Shown one piece after another: positions 22,640 to 34,495 of a DNA stretch of 64,000 nucleotides. This stretch comes from Cepaea nemoralis (lineage: Eukaryota; Mollusca; Gastropoda; Stylommatophora; Helicidae), in contig JACEFZ010028124.1 in assembly GCA_014155875.1 (NCBI GenBank), positions 248,001-312,000 of the forward strand. The letters are read 5' to 3'. Numbering within the stretch: position 1 is the first letter of the stretch; every line of letters starts with the position of its first letter. The position numbers were made by a program, and so were the translations under genes. Below the pieces are notes generated by a model. It was not told where the DNA came from. It was given only the letters and a program-made list of their open reading frames with translations, and did no database searches.

Positions 22640-23205
22640 CCCTTTTTCGAGATCATTCAATCAATCAATCATATGCCATGCCGGAAAGCGTGGGCGGTCA
22701 TGACTCGCCATTTCACTCGATCACCAGAGCCGTGGATTAGCTCAGTGTTCCTGTCTCGTCCATGCCATGTGGCCAAGTCATCGAGGTATTTTCCTCTCGG
22801 TCTTCCTCTCGGCCTGTTCCCTTCGATCTTGCCAGTTGTCACTAAGTTCTCCAATCCATTTATTCTCATAACATGTCCAAAAAATGTTGACTGTCTACGT
22901 CTAATTTCTCTAATCAATTTACGATTTTCATTTGTCTCCTGTAGTACTTGGTCATTGGTTTTTCTGTCTGTCCATGGTATTCTTTGCATTTTCCTCAGAA
23001 ACCACATTTCTGCAGCCACCAGATGTTTTTCAGCTTGACTGCACATTGTCCAAGTTTCACATCCATACAAAAGAACAGGCTCTATGTATCCCCTCAACAC
23101 TCTTTTTTTCTCGTTTCAGTTGCCATCTTCTTATTGGTCAGAATGTTTTTCATCTTGCTAAAGGCTACTTTTCGAGATACCAAAGTGATATCTTCACGAT
23201 GACTG
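22640..23205 (-). pseudogene. RTE-like LINE C-terminal fragment
   Basis: A 143-codon open stretch on the minus strand reads [40 protein letters not shown], then [20 protein letters not shown] and GRPRGKYLDDLATWHGRDRN. This is the conserved C-terminal part downstream of the reverse transcriptase in RTE-like elements, often annotated in invertebrates as craniofacial development protein 2-like. The 3' tail lies at 22640-22670 (ATTGATTGATTG). The reverse transcriptase itself is missing, so the copy is 5'-truncated. Confidence 0.87.
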
Positions 23206-23399
23206 TTTTGCAGCGTTCTCCGCCCTCGCTCCACGCATAGAAAGCAGCGGGGTGTGCAGGCTGATGGTGTAACTTCATGTCTGCAGAGAGGAATATTATT
23301 ATTACATTATTAGTATGTAACCAGGTCATGGTTCGACACAACAAATGCAGACGAGCCCAGATTAGGCCTAGACAGGTAACCGTCTCTTTCACAGGTTTT
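23206..23399. other. Spacer, nothing recognised
   Basis: No supported feature. Confidence 0.35.
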
Positions 23400-23635
23400 A
23401 TTATGTCATTGTGGCGAAGGGGTTACCGACGCAATTCGTAATCCGGCATTTGCGTTGGAAACGCTGCTGCGGGTGGTTTGGAAGTAGATCGCTTTGCAAT
23501 GATTTTCATACAACGGTATGGGTGCCGTAAGTTCAGTTAGCAATTGCAAACTACTGAATGTAAACTTGCCAAGAAATCACAAACAGCAACATACTGGAAT
23601 TGACTGCGACGTCCTGTAAGGATATGCAACTAACA
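23400..23635 (+). mobile_element. SINE-A copy
   Basis: TCATTGTGGCGAAGGGGTTA (A box), GGAAACGCTGCTGCGGGTGG, TAGCAATTGCAAACTACTGA and GACGTCCTGTAAGGATATGC. The B box is degraded (GCGTTGGAAAC). Confidence 0.83.
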
Positions 23636-23854
23636 TTTTACTGTTCACCGGCACCATCATGCCAGTCACTGGATTCAAGCGTGTTGGCTGGCGAGCATGG
23701 CAGCAGAAGGAAGTTCATATGACCTGTCTTAGTGGCCTCACGGATTCCCCAATGGATATGTCAGTCTTCAGGCCACATCGTTATCACGAGCCGTGCCAAT
23801 AAGCTTTGGCGGCCATGTTTTGCCATCTCAAGCGATCACCAGAGTCGTGAATCA
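23636..23854. other. Spacer with a short RTE-like piece
   Basis: GGCGGCCATGTTTTGCCATC, TCAAGCGATCACCAGAGTCG (23810-23860) matches the start of the RTE 3' region at 22700 and 57180, minus orientation. The rest is unrecognised. Confidence 0.5.
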
Positions 23855-24530
23855 GCTCAGTGTTAATTTCAGTGTTTCTGTCATTTTCTTATACAATTAA
23901 AACTACTATGGAGATAGCAATATATGTTAATGAGGAAATATTGAAGGTGGTGGACAATTTCGAGTATCTTGTGTCATTGATTATCAACATTAGTGACACA
24001 ATGAAAGACAATAAAAGACGAATATCTATTGCTCATCAAAGACTGAAACAAGTGAATCAATTATGGAGTGGGACAGATGGGACTACAAAAATTAGATTTT
24101 TAAGAGCATGCATCTTTCCCATTGCAACACACGCCAGTGAGACCTAGACGCTTACTAAACAAGCTGATCAGCGAATAAATGCCTTTGAATATTATAAATG
24201 TTATAGACGGGTTCTAAGAATATATTGGATTAAAAAAAAGTACAAACCATACTTCAAGTGCTGAATATTGAAGAAGGTAGGCTACTAAGGACGGTAAAAC
24301 AAAGAAAATTGAAATATTTTGGTCACTTGAGACGTCATGAAAGTTTGAAGAGAACAATAATGGAGGGGTACTGTCCAAAGAGAGGAAGGGGAAGTCCAAA
24401 GAGAAGAATAGTGCTGGATGTGGCGGATGATCTCCAGATGGGTGTATCGAACGCGGGACATCTTGTTTATGATTCAAGAAGTTTTCCAGAAGGTTGTTAT
24501 GGGAGCGAGGTGCTGCAAAGGACATGCTAC
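23855..24530 (+). pseudogene. Second RTE-like LINE, RT end plus C-terminus
   Basis: Reads YVNEEILKVVDNFEYLVSLI, IAHQRLKQVNQLWSG, FLRACIFPIATHASET, then after stops RKLKYFGHLRRHESLKRTIM and KRGRGSPKRRIVLDVADDLQ. This is a different subfamily from 22640-23205 (LKYFGHL rather than FFGHVMR). At least two stops and one frameshift. Confidence 0.8.
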
Positions 24531-26349
24531 GGAGTGAATATCCTTTTCTTGTGACTTTCTGTAATTTAACGAATCATGATAAACTAGGTATGTTTAAAGA
24601 ATGTAGTTTGCCGTTGCTTTCCTTCCTGGCAGTGACCATTCTGGTCGGTGGCCGTAGCCATTGTCCAGTAAAGAGATGCCCTGTCACATGTAACTGTATT
24701 CTTTGTCCATTAAAGAGATGCCCTGTCACATGTAAATGTATTCTTTGTCCATTAAAGAGATGCCCTGTCACATGTAACTGTATTCTTTGTCCATTAAAGA
24801 GATGCCCTGTCACATGTAACTGTAATCTTTGTTCATTAAAGAGATGCCCTGTCACATGTAACTGCATTCTTTGTCCATTAAAGAGATGCCCTGTCACATG
24901 TAACTGTATTCTTTGTGCAGTAAAGAGATGCCCTGTCACATGTAACTGTATTCTTTGTGCAGTAAAGAGATGCCCTGTCACATGTAACTGTATTCTTTGT
25001 GCAGTAAAGAGATGCCCTGTCACATGTAACTGTATTCTTTGTCCATTAAAGAGATGCCCTGTCACATGTAAATGTATTCTTTGTCCATTAAAGAGATGCC
25101 CTGTCACATGTAACTGTATTCTTTGTCCATTAAAGAGATGCCCTGTCACATGTAACTGTATTCTTTGTCCATTAAAGAGATGCCCTGTCACATGTAACTG
25201 TATTCTTTGTCCATTAAAGAGATGCCCTGTCACGTGTAACTGTATTCTTTGTCCATTAAAGAGATGCCCTGTCACGTGTAACTGTATTCTTTGTCAGTAA
25301 AGAGATGCCCTGGTCACATGTAACTGTATTCTTTGTGCAGTAAAGAGATGCCCTGTCACATGTAACTGTATTCTGTGTCCATTAAAGAGACGCCCAGTCA
25401 CGTGTAACTGTATTCTTTGTCCATTAAAGAGATTCCCTGTCACGTGTAACTGTATTCTTTGTCCATTAAAGAGATGCCCTGTCACGTGTAACTGTATTCT
25501 TTGTCCATTAAAGAGATGCCCTGTCACGTGTAACTGTATTCTTTGTCCATTAAAGAGATGCCCTGTCACGTGTAACTGTATTCTTTGTCCATTAAAGAGA
25601 TGCCCTGTCACATGTAACTGTATTCTTTGTGCATTAAAGAGATGCCCTGTCACGTGTAACTGTATTCTTTGTGCATTAAAGAGATCCACTGTCACGTGTA
25701 ACTGTATTCTTTGTGCACTAAAAAGATGCCCTGTCACGTGTAACTGTATTCTTTGTCCATTAAAGAGATGCCCTGTCACATGTAACAGTATTCTTTGTCC
25801 ATTAAAGAGATGCCCTGTCACATGTAACTGTATTCTTTGTCCATTAAAGAGATGCCCTGTCACATGTAACTGTATTCTTTGTCCATTAAAGAGATGCCCT
25901 GTCACGTGTAACTGTATTCTTTGTGCATTAAAGAGATGCCCTGTCACGTGTAACTGTATTCTTTGTGCATTAAAGAGATGCCCTGTCACGTGTAACTGTA
26001 TTCTTTGTCCATTAAAGAGATCCCCTGTCACGTGTAACTGTATTCTTTGTGCATTAAAAAGATGCCCTGTCACGTGTAACTGTATTCTTTGTGCAGTAAA
26101 GAGATGCCCTGTCACGTGTAACTGTATTCTTTGTGCATTAAAGAGATGCCCTGTCACATGTAACTGTATTCTTTGTCCATTAAAGAGATGCCCTGTCACA
26201 TGTAACTGTATTCTTTATCCATTAAAGAGATGCCCTGTCACATGTAACTGTATTCTTTGTCCATTAAAGAGATGCCCTGTCACATGTAACTGTATTCTTT
26301 GTGCATTAAAGAGATGCCCTGTCACATGAAACTGTATTATTTGTCCATT

Positions 26350-26686
26350 GCTTGCTTGCTTGCTTGTGTTCGTTGGCTTGAGCTCCAACGCGAAGTCCTG
26401 TATGTCGGATGAAGGCATCCTGTTGTCCAACATCAGTTTAATGTCATACAGGACCTGAGTTTTGCGTGAGTATCCGTTGTCCCATGTCTGGCTTATTGGT
26501 GTGCAGACTGGTGGTTCCTTGCGTACCGGCAGACACTCTCCGACTTCGGAGGAATCGGCGATCCTACTGACTTTAGCCAGGACCCCGAAGGGACCTGTTG
26601 CCCAGGACGCTCGACGAGGACGCGTCAATAGGTCTTGACCAGTATATAACCCGGCCCTGGTGCCTTGGAAACACCTCTGCGTCCCC
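26350..26686 (-). mobile_element. Element Y copy inside the satellite
   Basis: 337 bp. On the minus strand it starts GGGACGCAGAGGTG and ends in AAGC units (GCTTGCTTGCTTGC on the + strand at 26350). TTTGTCCATT lies on both sides (26340-26349 and 26687-26696), consistent with a 10-bp target duplication, although the satellite unit itself also carries that word. Confidence 0.87.
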
Positions 26687-28923
26687 TTTGTCCATTAAAG
26701 AGATGCCCTGTCACGTGTAACTGTATTCTTTGTCCATTAAAGAGATCCCCTGTCACATGTAACTGTATTCTTTGTCCATTAAAGAGATGCCCTGTCACAT
26801 GTAACTGTATTCTTTGTCCATTAAAGAGATGCCCTGTCACATGTAACTGTATTCTTTGTGCAGTAAAGAGATGCCCTGTCACATGTAACTGTATTCTTTG
26901 TGCAGTAAAGAGATGCCCTGTCACATGTAACTGTATTTTTTGTCCATTAAAGAGATGCCCTGTCACATGTAACTGTATTTTTTGTCCATTAAAGAGATGC
27001 CCTGTCACATGTAACTGTATTTTTTGTCCATTAAAGAGATGCCCTGTCACATGTAACTGTATTCTTTGTCCATTAAAGAGATGCCCTGACACATGTAACT
27101 GCATTCTTTGTCCATTAAAGAGATGCCCTGTCACATGTAACTGTATTCTTTGTGCGGTAAAGAGATGCCCTGTCACATGTACCTGTATTCTTTGTGCAGT
27201 AAAGAGATGCCCTGTCACATGTAACTGTATTTTTTGTCCATTAAAGAGATGCCCTGTCACATGTAACTGTATTCTTTGTCCATTAAAGAGATGCCATGAC
27301 ACATGTAACTGTATTCTTTGTCCATTAAAGAGATGCCCTGTCACATGTAACTGTATTCTTTGTCCATTAAAGAGATGCCCTGTCACATGTAACTGTATTC
27401 TTTGTCCAGTAAAGAGATGCCCTGTCACATGTAACTGTATATTTTGTCCATTAAAGAGATGCCCTGTCACATGTAACTGTATCTTTTGTCCATTAAAGAG
27501 ATGCCCTGTCACATGTAACTGTATTTTTTGTCCATTAAAGAGATGCCCTGTCACGTGTAACTGTATTCTTTGTCCATTAAAGAGATGCCCTGTCACATGT
27601 AACTGCATTCTTTGTCCATTAATGAGATGCCCTGTCACGTGTAACTGTATTCTTTGTGCAGTAAAGAGATGCCCTGTCACATGTAACTGTATTCTTTGTG
27701 CAGTAAAGAGATGCCCTGTCACATGTAACTGTATTTTTTGTCCATTAAAGAGATGCCCTGTCACATGTAACTGTATTCTTTGTCCATTAAAGAGATGCCC
27801 TGTCACATGTAACTGTATTCTTTGTCCATTAAAGAGATGCCCTGTCACATGTAACTGTATTCTTTGTCCATTAAAGAGATGCCCTGTCACATGTAACTGT
27901 ATTCTTTGTCCATTAAAGAGATGCCCTGTCAAATGTAACTGTATTCTTTGTCCATTAAAGAGATTGCCCTGTCACATGTAACTGTATTCTTTGTCCATTA
28001 AAGAGATGCCCTGTCACATGTAACTGTATTCTTTGTCCATTAAAGAGATGCCCTGTCACATGTGACTGTATTCTTTGTCCATTAAAGAGATGCCCTGTCA
28101 CGTGTAAATGTATTCTTTGTCCATTAAAGAGATCCCATGTCACGTGTAAATGTATTCTTTGTCCATTAAAGAGATGCCCTGTCACATGTAACTGTATTCT
28201 TTGTCCATTAAAGAGATGCCCTGTCACGTGTAAATGTATTCTTTGTCCATTAAAGAGATGCCCTGTCACATGTAACTGTATTCTTTGTCCATTAAAGAGA
28301 TGCCCTGTCACGTGTAACTGTATTCTTTGTCCATTAAAGAGATGCCCTTTCACGTGTAACTGTATTCTTTGTCCATTAAAGAGATGCCCAGTCACGTGTA
28401 ACTGTATTCTTTGTCCATTAAAGAGATGACCTGTCACGTGTAACTGTATTCTTTGTCCATTAAAGAGATGCCCTGTCACGTGTAACTGTATTCTTTGTGC
28501 ATTAAAGAGATGCCCTGTCACGTGTAACTATATTCTTTGTCCATTAAAGAGATCCCCTGTCACGTGTAACTGTATTCTTTGTGCATTAAAAAGATGCCCT
28601 GTCACGTGTAACTGTATTCTTTGTGCAGTAAAGAGATGCCCTGTCACGTGTAACTGTATTCTTTGTGCAGTAAAGAGATGCCCTGTCACGTGTAACTGTA
28701 TCCTTTGTCCATTAAAGAGATGCCCTGTCACATGTAACTGTATTCTTTGTCCATTAAAGAGATGCCCAGTCACATGTAACTGTATTCTTTGTCCATTAAA
28801 GAGATGCCCTGTCACATGTAACTGTATTCTTTGTCCATTAAAGAGATGCCCTGTCACATGTAACTGTATTCTTTGTGCATTAAAGAGATGCCCTGTCACA
28901 TGTAACTGTATTCTTTGTCCATT

Positions 28924-29262
28924 GCTTGCTTGCTTGCTTGTGTTCGTTGGCTTGAGCTCCAACGCGAAGTCCTGTATGTCGGATGAAGGCATCCTGTTGT
29001 CCAACATCAGTTTAATGTCATACAGGACCTGAGGTTTGCGTGAGTATCCGTTGTCCCATGTCTGGCTTATTGGTGTGCAGAATGGTGGTTCCTCGCCGTA
29101 CCGGCAGACACTCTCCGACTTCGGAGGAATCGGCGATCCTACTGACTTTAGCCAGGACCCCGAAGGGACCTGTTGCCCAGGACGCTCGACGAGGACGCGT
29201 CAATAGGTCTTGGACCAGTATATAACCCGGCCCTGGTGCCTTGGAAACACCTCTGCGTCCCC
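28924..29262 (-). mobile_element. Second element Y copy inside the satellite
   Basis: 339 bp, nearly identical to the copy at 26350, at the same position in the 42-bp unit and with similar flanking variant units. It is more likely a product of array duplication than of a second insertion. Confidence 0.87.
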
Positions 29263-31582
29263 TTTGTCCATTAAGAGATGACCCTGTCACGTGTAACTGT
29301 TTTCTTTGTTCCATTAAAGAGATCCCTGTCACCTGTAACTGCTATTCCTTGTTCCCATGTAAAGAGATGCCCTTGTCATATGTAAACTGTATTCTTGTCC
29401 ATTAAAGATATGGCCATGTCATATGTAACTGGTATTCTTTGTTGCAGTAAAGAGATGCCCTGTCACATGAACTGTACTTCTTTGTGTCAGTAAGAGATGC
29501 ACCTGTCACATGTAATTGTCTTTTCTTGTCCATTAAAGAGATTGTCCTGTCCCCTGTAACTGTATTTTTTTGGTCCAATTAAAGCGGATGCCCTGTCACA
29601 TGTAACTTGTATTTTTGTCCATTAAAGAGATGCCCTGTCACATGTTAACTGTATTCTTTGTCCATTAAAGAGCTGCCTGTCACATGTAACACCTTTGTCC
29701 ATTAAAGAGATGCCCTGTCACATGTAACTGTATTCTTTGTGCCATTAAAGAGATGCCCTGTCACATGTAACTGTATTCTTTGTCCATTAAAGAGATGCCC
29801 TGTCACATGTAACTGTATTTTTTGTCCATTAAAGAGATGCCCTGTCACATGTAACTGTATCTTTTGTCCATTAAAGAGATGCCCTGTCACATGTAACTGT
29901 ATTCTTGTCCATTAAGAGATGCCCTGTCACATGTAACTGTATTCTTTGTCCATTAAAGAGATGCCCTGTCACATGTAACTGTATTCTTTGTCCATTAAAG
30001 AGATGCCCTGTCACATGTAACTGTATTCTTTGTGCATTAAAGAGATGCCCTGTCACATGTAACTGTATTCTTTGTCATTAAAGAGATGCCCTGTCACATG
30101 TAACTGTATTCTTTGTCCATTAAAGAGATGCCCTGTCACATGTAAACTGTATTCTTTGTGCAGTAAAGAGATGCCCTGTCACATGTAACTGTATTTTTTG
30201 TCCATTAAAGAGATGCCCTGTCACATGTAACTGTATTCTTTGTCCATTTAAAGAGATGCCCTGTCACATGTAACTGCATTCTTTGTCCAGTAAAGAGATG
30301 CCCTGTCACATGTAACTGCATTCTTTGTGCAGTAAAGAGATGCCCTGTCACATGTAACTGTATTCTTTGTGCAGTAAAGAGATGCCCTGTCACATGTAAC
30401 TGTATTATTTGTCCATTAAAGAGATGCCCTGTCACATGTAACTGTATTCTTTGTCCATTAAAGAGATGCCCTGTCACATGTAACTTTATTCTTTGTCCAT
30501 TAAAGAGATGACCTGTCACATGTAACTGTATTCTTTGTCCATTAAAGAGATGCCCTGTCACATGTAACTGTATTCTTTGTCCATTAAAGAGATGCCCTGT
30601 CACATGTAACTGTATTCTTTGTCCATTAAAGAGATGCCCTGTCACATGTAACTGTATTCTTTGTCCATTAAAGAGATGCCCTGTCACATGTAACTGTATT
30701 CTTTGTCCATTAAAGAGATGCCCTGTCACATGTAACTGTATTCTTTGTCCATTAAAGAGATGCCCTGCCACGTGTAACTGTATTCTTTGTCCATTAAAGA
30801 GATGCCCTGTCACGTGTAAATGTATTCTTTGTCCATTAAAGAGATGCCCTGTCACGTGTAACTGCATTCTTTGTCCATTAAAGAGATGCCCTGTCACGTG
30901 TAAATGTATTCTTTGTCCATTAAAGAGATGCCCTGTCACATGTAACTGTATTCTTTGTCCATTAAAGAGATGCCCTGTCACATGTAACTGTATTCTTTGT
31001 CCATTAAAGAGATGCCCTGTCACATGTAACTATATTCTTTGTCCATTCAAGAGATGCCCTGTCACATGTAACTGTATTCTTTGTGCAGTAAAGAGATGCC
31101 CTGTCACATGTAACTGTATTCTTTGTGCAGTAAAGAGATGCCCTGTCACATGTAACTGTATTTTTTGTCCATTAAAGAGATGCCCTGTCACATGTAACTG
31201 TATTCTTTGTCCACTAAAGAGATGCCCTGTCACGTGTAAATGTATTCTTTGTCCATTAAAGAGATGCCCTGTCACATGTAACTGTATTCTTTGTCCATTA
31301 AAGAGATGCCCTGTCACATGTAACTGTATTCTTTGTCCATTAAAGAGATGCCCTGTCACATGTAACTGTATTCTTTGTCCATTAAAGAGATGCCCTGTCA
31401 CATGTAACTGTATTCTTTGTCCATTAAAGAGATGCCCTGTCACATGTAACTGTATTCTTTGTCCATTAAGGAGATGCCCTGTCACATGTAACTGCATTCT
31501 TTGGCGCCTATAGAAGTAGAAGAACGAAGTAGAGATAAGAAGACACAGTAGACAAAATAAAAATAGAAATCTAGACGAGGTT

Positions 31583-31870
31583 AGCATGGCCTATTGGGTA
31601 AGAACGCGAGTTTTTAAACATCCGGTGTGCTGATGCCGAGGTAAGCGGTTCAACCCCTATACCAGACAGTTGGTCTAAAATGTTGAGTTCTCGTCCTTGA
31701 CTTTGGGGCGTAAATTACAAGTACATCTGAAGTCGGAGTGGGTTCGCCTGATGATGGCGAGGGACACTGGTAATAGGGAAAGCTAATCCACAAGCAAAAT
31801 TCAGTCCAGTGCTACTGGAGTAGTGTGTGTGGATTCCGCTTGAGTTCAAAGCGGGCTCCAAACTAAGAAA
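31583..31870 (+). mobile_element. SINE-B copy
   Basis: GTTAGCATGGCCTATTGGGT, GGTAAGCGGTTCAACCCCTA (B box), TACAAGTACATCTGAAGTCG, AATTCAGTCCAGTGCTACTG and the 3' end GCTTGAGTTCAAAGCGGGC. Confidence 0.88.
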
Positions 31871-32070
31871 GTAAGCTAGATTTGGAGTTGACAGGTTCGA
31901 ATCCCGGTGGTGAAAGCTCTCAATGTTTATATTGTCTAGTGTGTCCTCTAGGTTCTCACTCTTTCCTCTACTTCGATGAGCGCCAAACAATACATGTTTA
32001 TTTATTTATGCACTGTCTTGGTGGCCTCAAAGGGTTCCCAAATTTGTATTTGCGACTGACAAACTTAAAA
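31871..32070 (+). other. tRNA-like fragment and spacer
   Basis: GACAGGTTCGAATCCCGGTG near 31890 is a B-box-like remnant of another SINE. No gene seen. Confidence 0.45.
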
Positions 32071-32220
32071 TCATTGTCCATGTTTGGCACTGGTAGCATA
32101 GAGTTGGTAGGAAGATTGTATTGTAAAGTGCTTTCTTAGTATCAATAACTACTAAGAAAGCACTTTATAACACAATCTACCTACCAACTCTATGCTACCA
32201 ATGCCAAACCTGGACAATGA
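32071..32220. repeat. Inverted repeat, 71-bp arms, 8-bp loop
   Basis: The arms 32071-32141 and 32150-32220 are reverse complements with a handful of mismatches; the loop is TCAATAAC. The right arm is reverse-transcriptase coding sequence (TKKALYNT, YLPTLCYQCQTWTMTE in the + frame), so the left arm is an inverted copy of the same LINE segment. Confidence 0.9.
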
Positions 32221-32565
32221 CAGAAAAATAGAAAAGAAAAATCACAACAATAGAAATGAGATTCCTGAGAAGAATACTCAATGTACCAAGAAGAGATAAG
32301 ATCAGAAATGAAGAAATCAGGACTAAAGTTGGGGTTATATAGCAACACTAGATTTTATTACAAAGCAGCTAGTCAAATGGTTTGGCCATGCAAGCAGAGG
32401 AAGAGGCCGACCACGTAAACGTAGGACGGAGGGAATAGCAGAGTTCATGGGAATCTCGAGACATGAAGCCCATAATCGGGCACTCTCCCGCTGTTTATAC
32501 TTCACATCGACACCGCAAGGTACAAGAGGAGCATGATAATGACGAGATGAGATGAGATGAGATAC
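32145..32565 (+). pseudogene. RTE-like LINE 3' fragment with (GATGA)n tail
   Basis: Reads TKKALYNTIYLPTLCYQC, MRFLRRILNVPRRDKIRNEE, then after a frameshift EEADHVN and the standard 3' end (GAGTTCATGGGAATCTCGAG, ACTTCACATCGACACCGCAA). It ends in GATGAGATGAGATGAGAT. Confidence 0.8.
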
Positions 32566-34490
32566 TTAAAATGTCAGCAGTTGTAGCAGTACAAAATCCG
32601 AGTCAGGGGAGACAAGAATAACAACTGTAACTGTAACGTAAACTGCTAAACTTCGACCTCAGATAGCTTAGATAGTACAGCTCAGACTCGAATCTTTGGG
32701 GCAACATCAGAAAGTGAAGCGTCTAATTTACAGGTGTGGTTTATTTTCAAACTCTTTCTGTGGTAATAAAGCAAAGTTTACTAAGGTACTTTGTTCTCAG
32801 AGTAAAGCTAATGACCAGATGAATACATTATTTATTCCTACAAGAGAAACATATTTAATAATATTGACATTTTTATTTTTAAAATTGGGTTTTTACTTAT
32901 GAAACCATGACAGTTGGATACCGCTTGACAAGACGAATCCAACGGTATATGAATGAAGACTGTTTGTCAATTCTAAGCGGAGTTATTAATATTTTTGTGT
33001 CGTGATCTACAACAACGAAGTGCAAAGGAATCTGAGCAAATGAGCTCGCCGCCCAGTAAATTAGGAGATAAGAACATTAAATTTTGCTTTATATTACTGT
33101 GGCATGTTGATTTTTAAACGAACCACATAGCAACCATATATTGTTGCGTCCTGGGCGGCAAAGCCTAACTTGACATGTTATCTATTTTTCTATAGGATAT
33201 GCTGTGACCTAATTAATAAATAATATTAGCCACAAACTGATTAATTTTCATTAAATATCATGTGCATTGCTAATTATTGGCAAACAGACCTGGCAAGATA
33301 ATATATTTTATTATGTGGACTAGTAAAAGGAAAGTCACGGCCACATTCCTGTTTCAATAGGATGTGCTGTGACATAATTAATGATTAAATATAGCCGCAA
33401 AATTTTTAATATAAAAATTTATATTTGGTGTTATGTGAAATGTTCGTCATAAGTCAAACAGTTACATAAATAAACACATGTAGTATTGTTTGGGGCTCAC
33501 AAAAGGAGAAGAAAGAAGCAGAGACCAGAGGACGCACTAGGCAACATAAAATTTGAAAGCTATAGCTACCGACCGGGATTCGAACCTGTCACCTCCAAAT
33601 AGTGACAGCACCTCGCTGCAGGAACAGGTGTACTTTGACGCATGACCAACTAAACACTCCAAAAAATTAGTCATGTCTATCATACACATTAACCTACAAC
33701 TATGGAATACGGACAGAATTTGTATCAAACCATTGAGATAGCACCATAGGTCTCATAATTTATATTAAACCAGCATAGGTTAAATAACAAACACACAAAC
33801 ACATCGGACCATAAATGCTGTGTCCAGTATATTGACAAACATTTAAAGTAACTGTCATAAGTCAAAGAACAATTCATGAAAATGTATTCACATTGTTTTG
33901 ATGTACCCACTACATTGCAACAGCTTTCTTTTGTTGAGAATATCATGGAATAATCTAAGTAAATAAGTTTGTAACTGCTGCTTAAATTAGCAGTCACTTT
34001 CGCTAGTGATTGATTTCTACTTCTGCTCTATAATTACCGTTACACTATTCTGTATCTAAAAGTGAGCGATTAATAATTAACTACTAACTTTTTGAAAAAC
34101 CATAACTTGTTTCACAGTATTTTATTAAAATTTTAAATAAGTGTGTACTGCTGCACTGCTAAGAAAAAGAAAAAAAAAAGTACTCCTTACCAGTTTAGAT
34201 AGACGGGTCTGAAAACTGGCTTTCAAAATCATATTTTCAGTCAATTCAAATGCTGAAAAATTATACAAGTACACAGTTAAATTACTTCTACAAATGAAAC
34301 TTATATTCTGTTTAATTTTAGTAGTTAAATTGCCAGTTCTAATTATAAATAAATACAGGTCTACTATAGTATAGTTCTATTGTATGGGCACTGCCATTTT
34401 GAATTTTGTGTTGTGATTGCACTATTTCATTTTCATGGTTATGCTAAACAAATTTTCTCGAACACAATTAAAAGCTGGTATTGTATATAT
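32566..34490. other. AT-rich DNA; one tRNA-like fragment
   Basis: No exon recognised. An imperfect duplication about 165 bp apart (ATAGGATATGCTGTGACCTA at 33194; ATAGGATGTGCTGTGACATA at 33357) suggests an old tandem pair. 33555-33665 contains ACCGGGATTCGAACCTGTCA, a minus-strand B box, probably a SINE remnant. Confidence 0.5.
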
Positions 34491-34495
34491 ATATA

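Larger units (their letters stand above)
24658..31505. repeat. 42-bp satellite, about 145-150 units
   Basis: Head-to-tail copies of CCATTAAAGAGATGCCCTGT followed by CACATGTAACTGTATTCTTTGT. Main variants are CCATT, GCAGT and GCATT at the unit start, CACATG versus CACGTG in the centre, and TTCTTT versus TTTTTT. The unit is 14 codons with no stop in several frames, so very long open frames appear on both strands (up to about 438 codons at 26665-27981) without implying a protein. Two element-Y copies interrupt it. An indel-rich zone lies at 29263-30260. Confidence 0.97.

Noticed and set aside
26665..27981. Very long open frames in the 42-bp satellite as a cysteine-rich repeat protein (CPLKRCPVTCNCIL) or, on the other strand, TGHLFNGQRIQLHV repeats
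   Set aside because: The unit is 42 bp without stops in several frames, so long frames are automatic. One-base indels (near 25294 and 27964) and many at 29263-30260 break every frame, and there is no start context, intron or codon-position bias.
24658..31505. CRISPR array (regular repeats of fixed length)
   Set aside because: Units are contiguous without unique spacers, and the window is eukaryotic.
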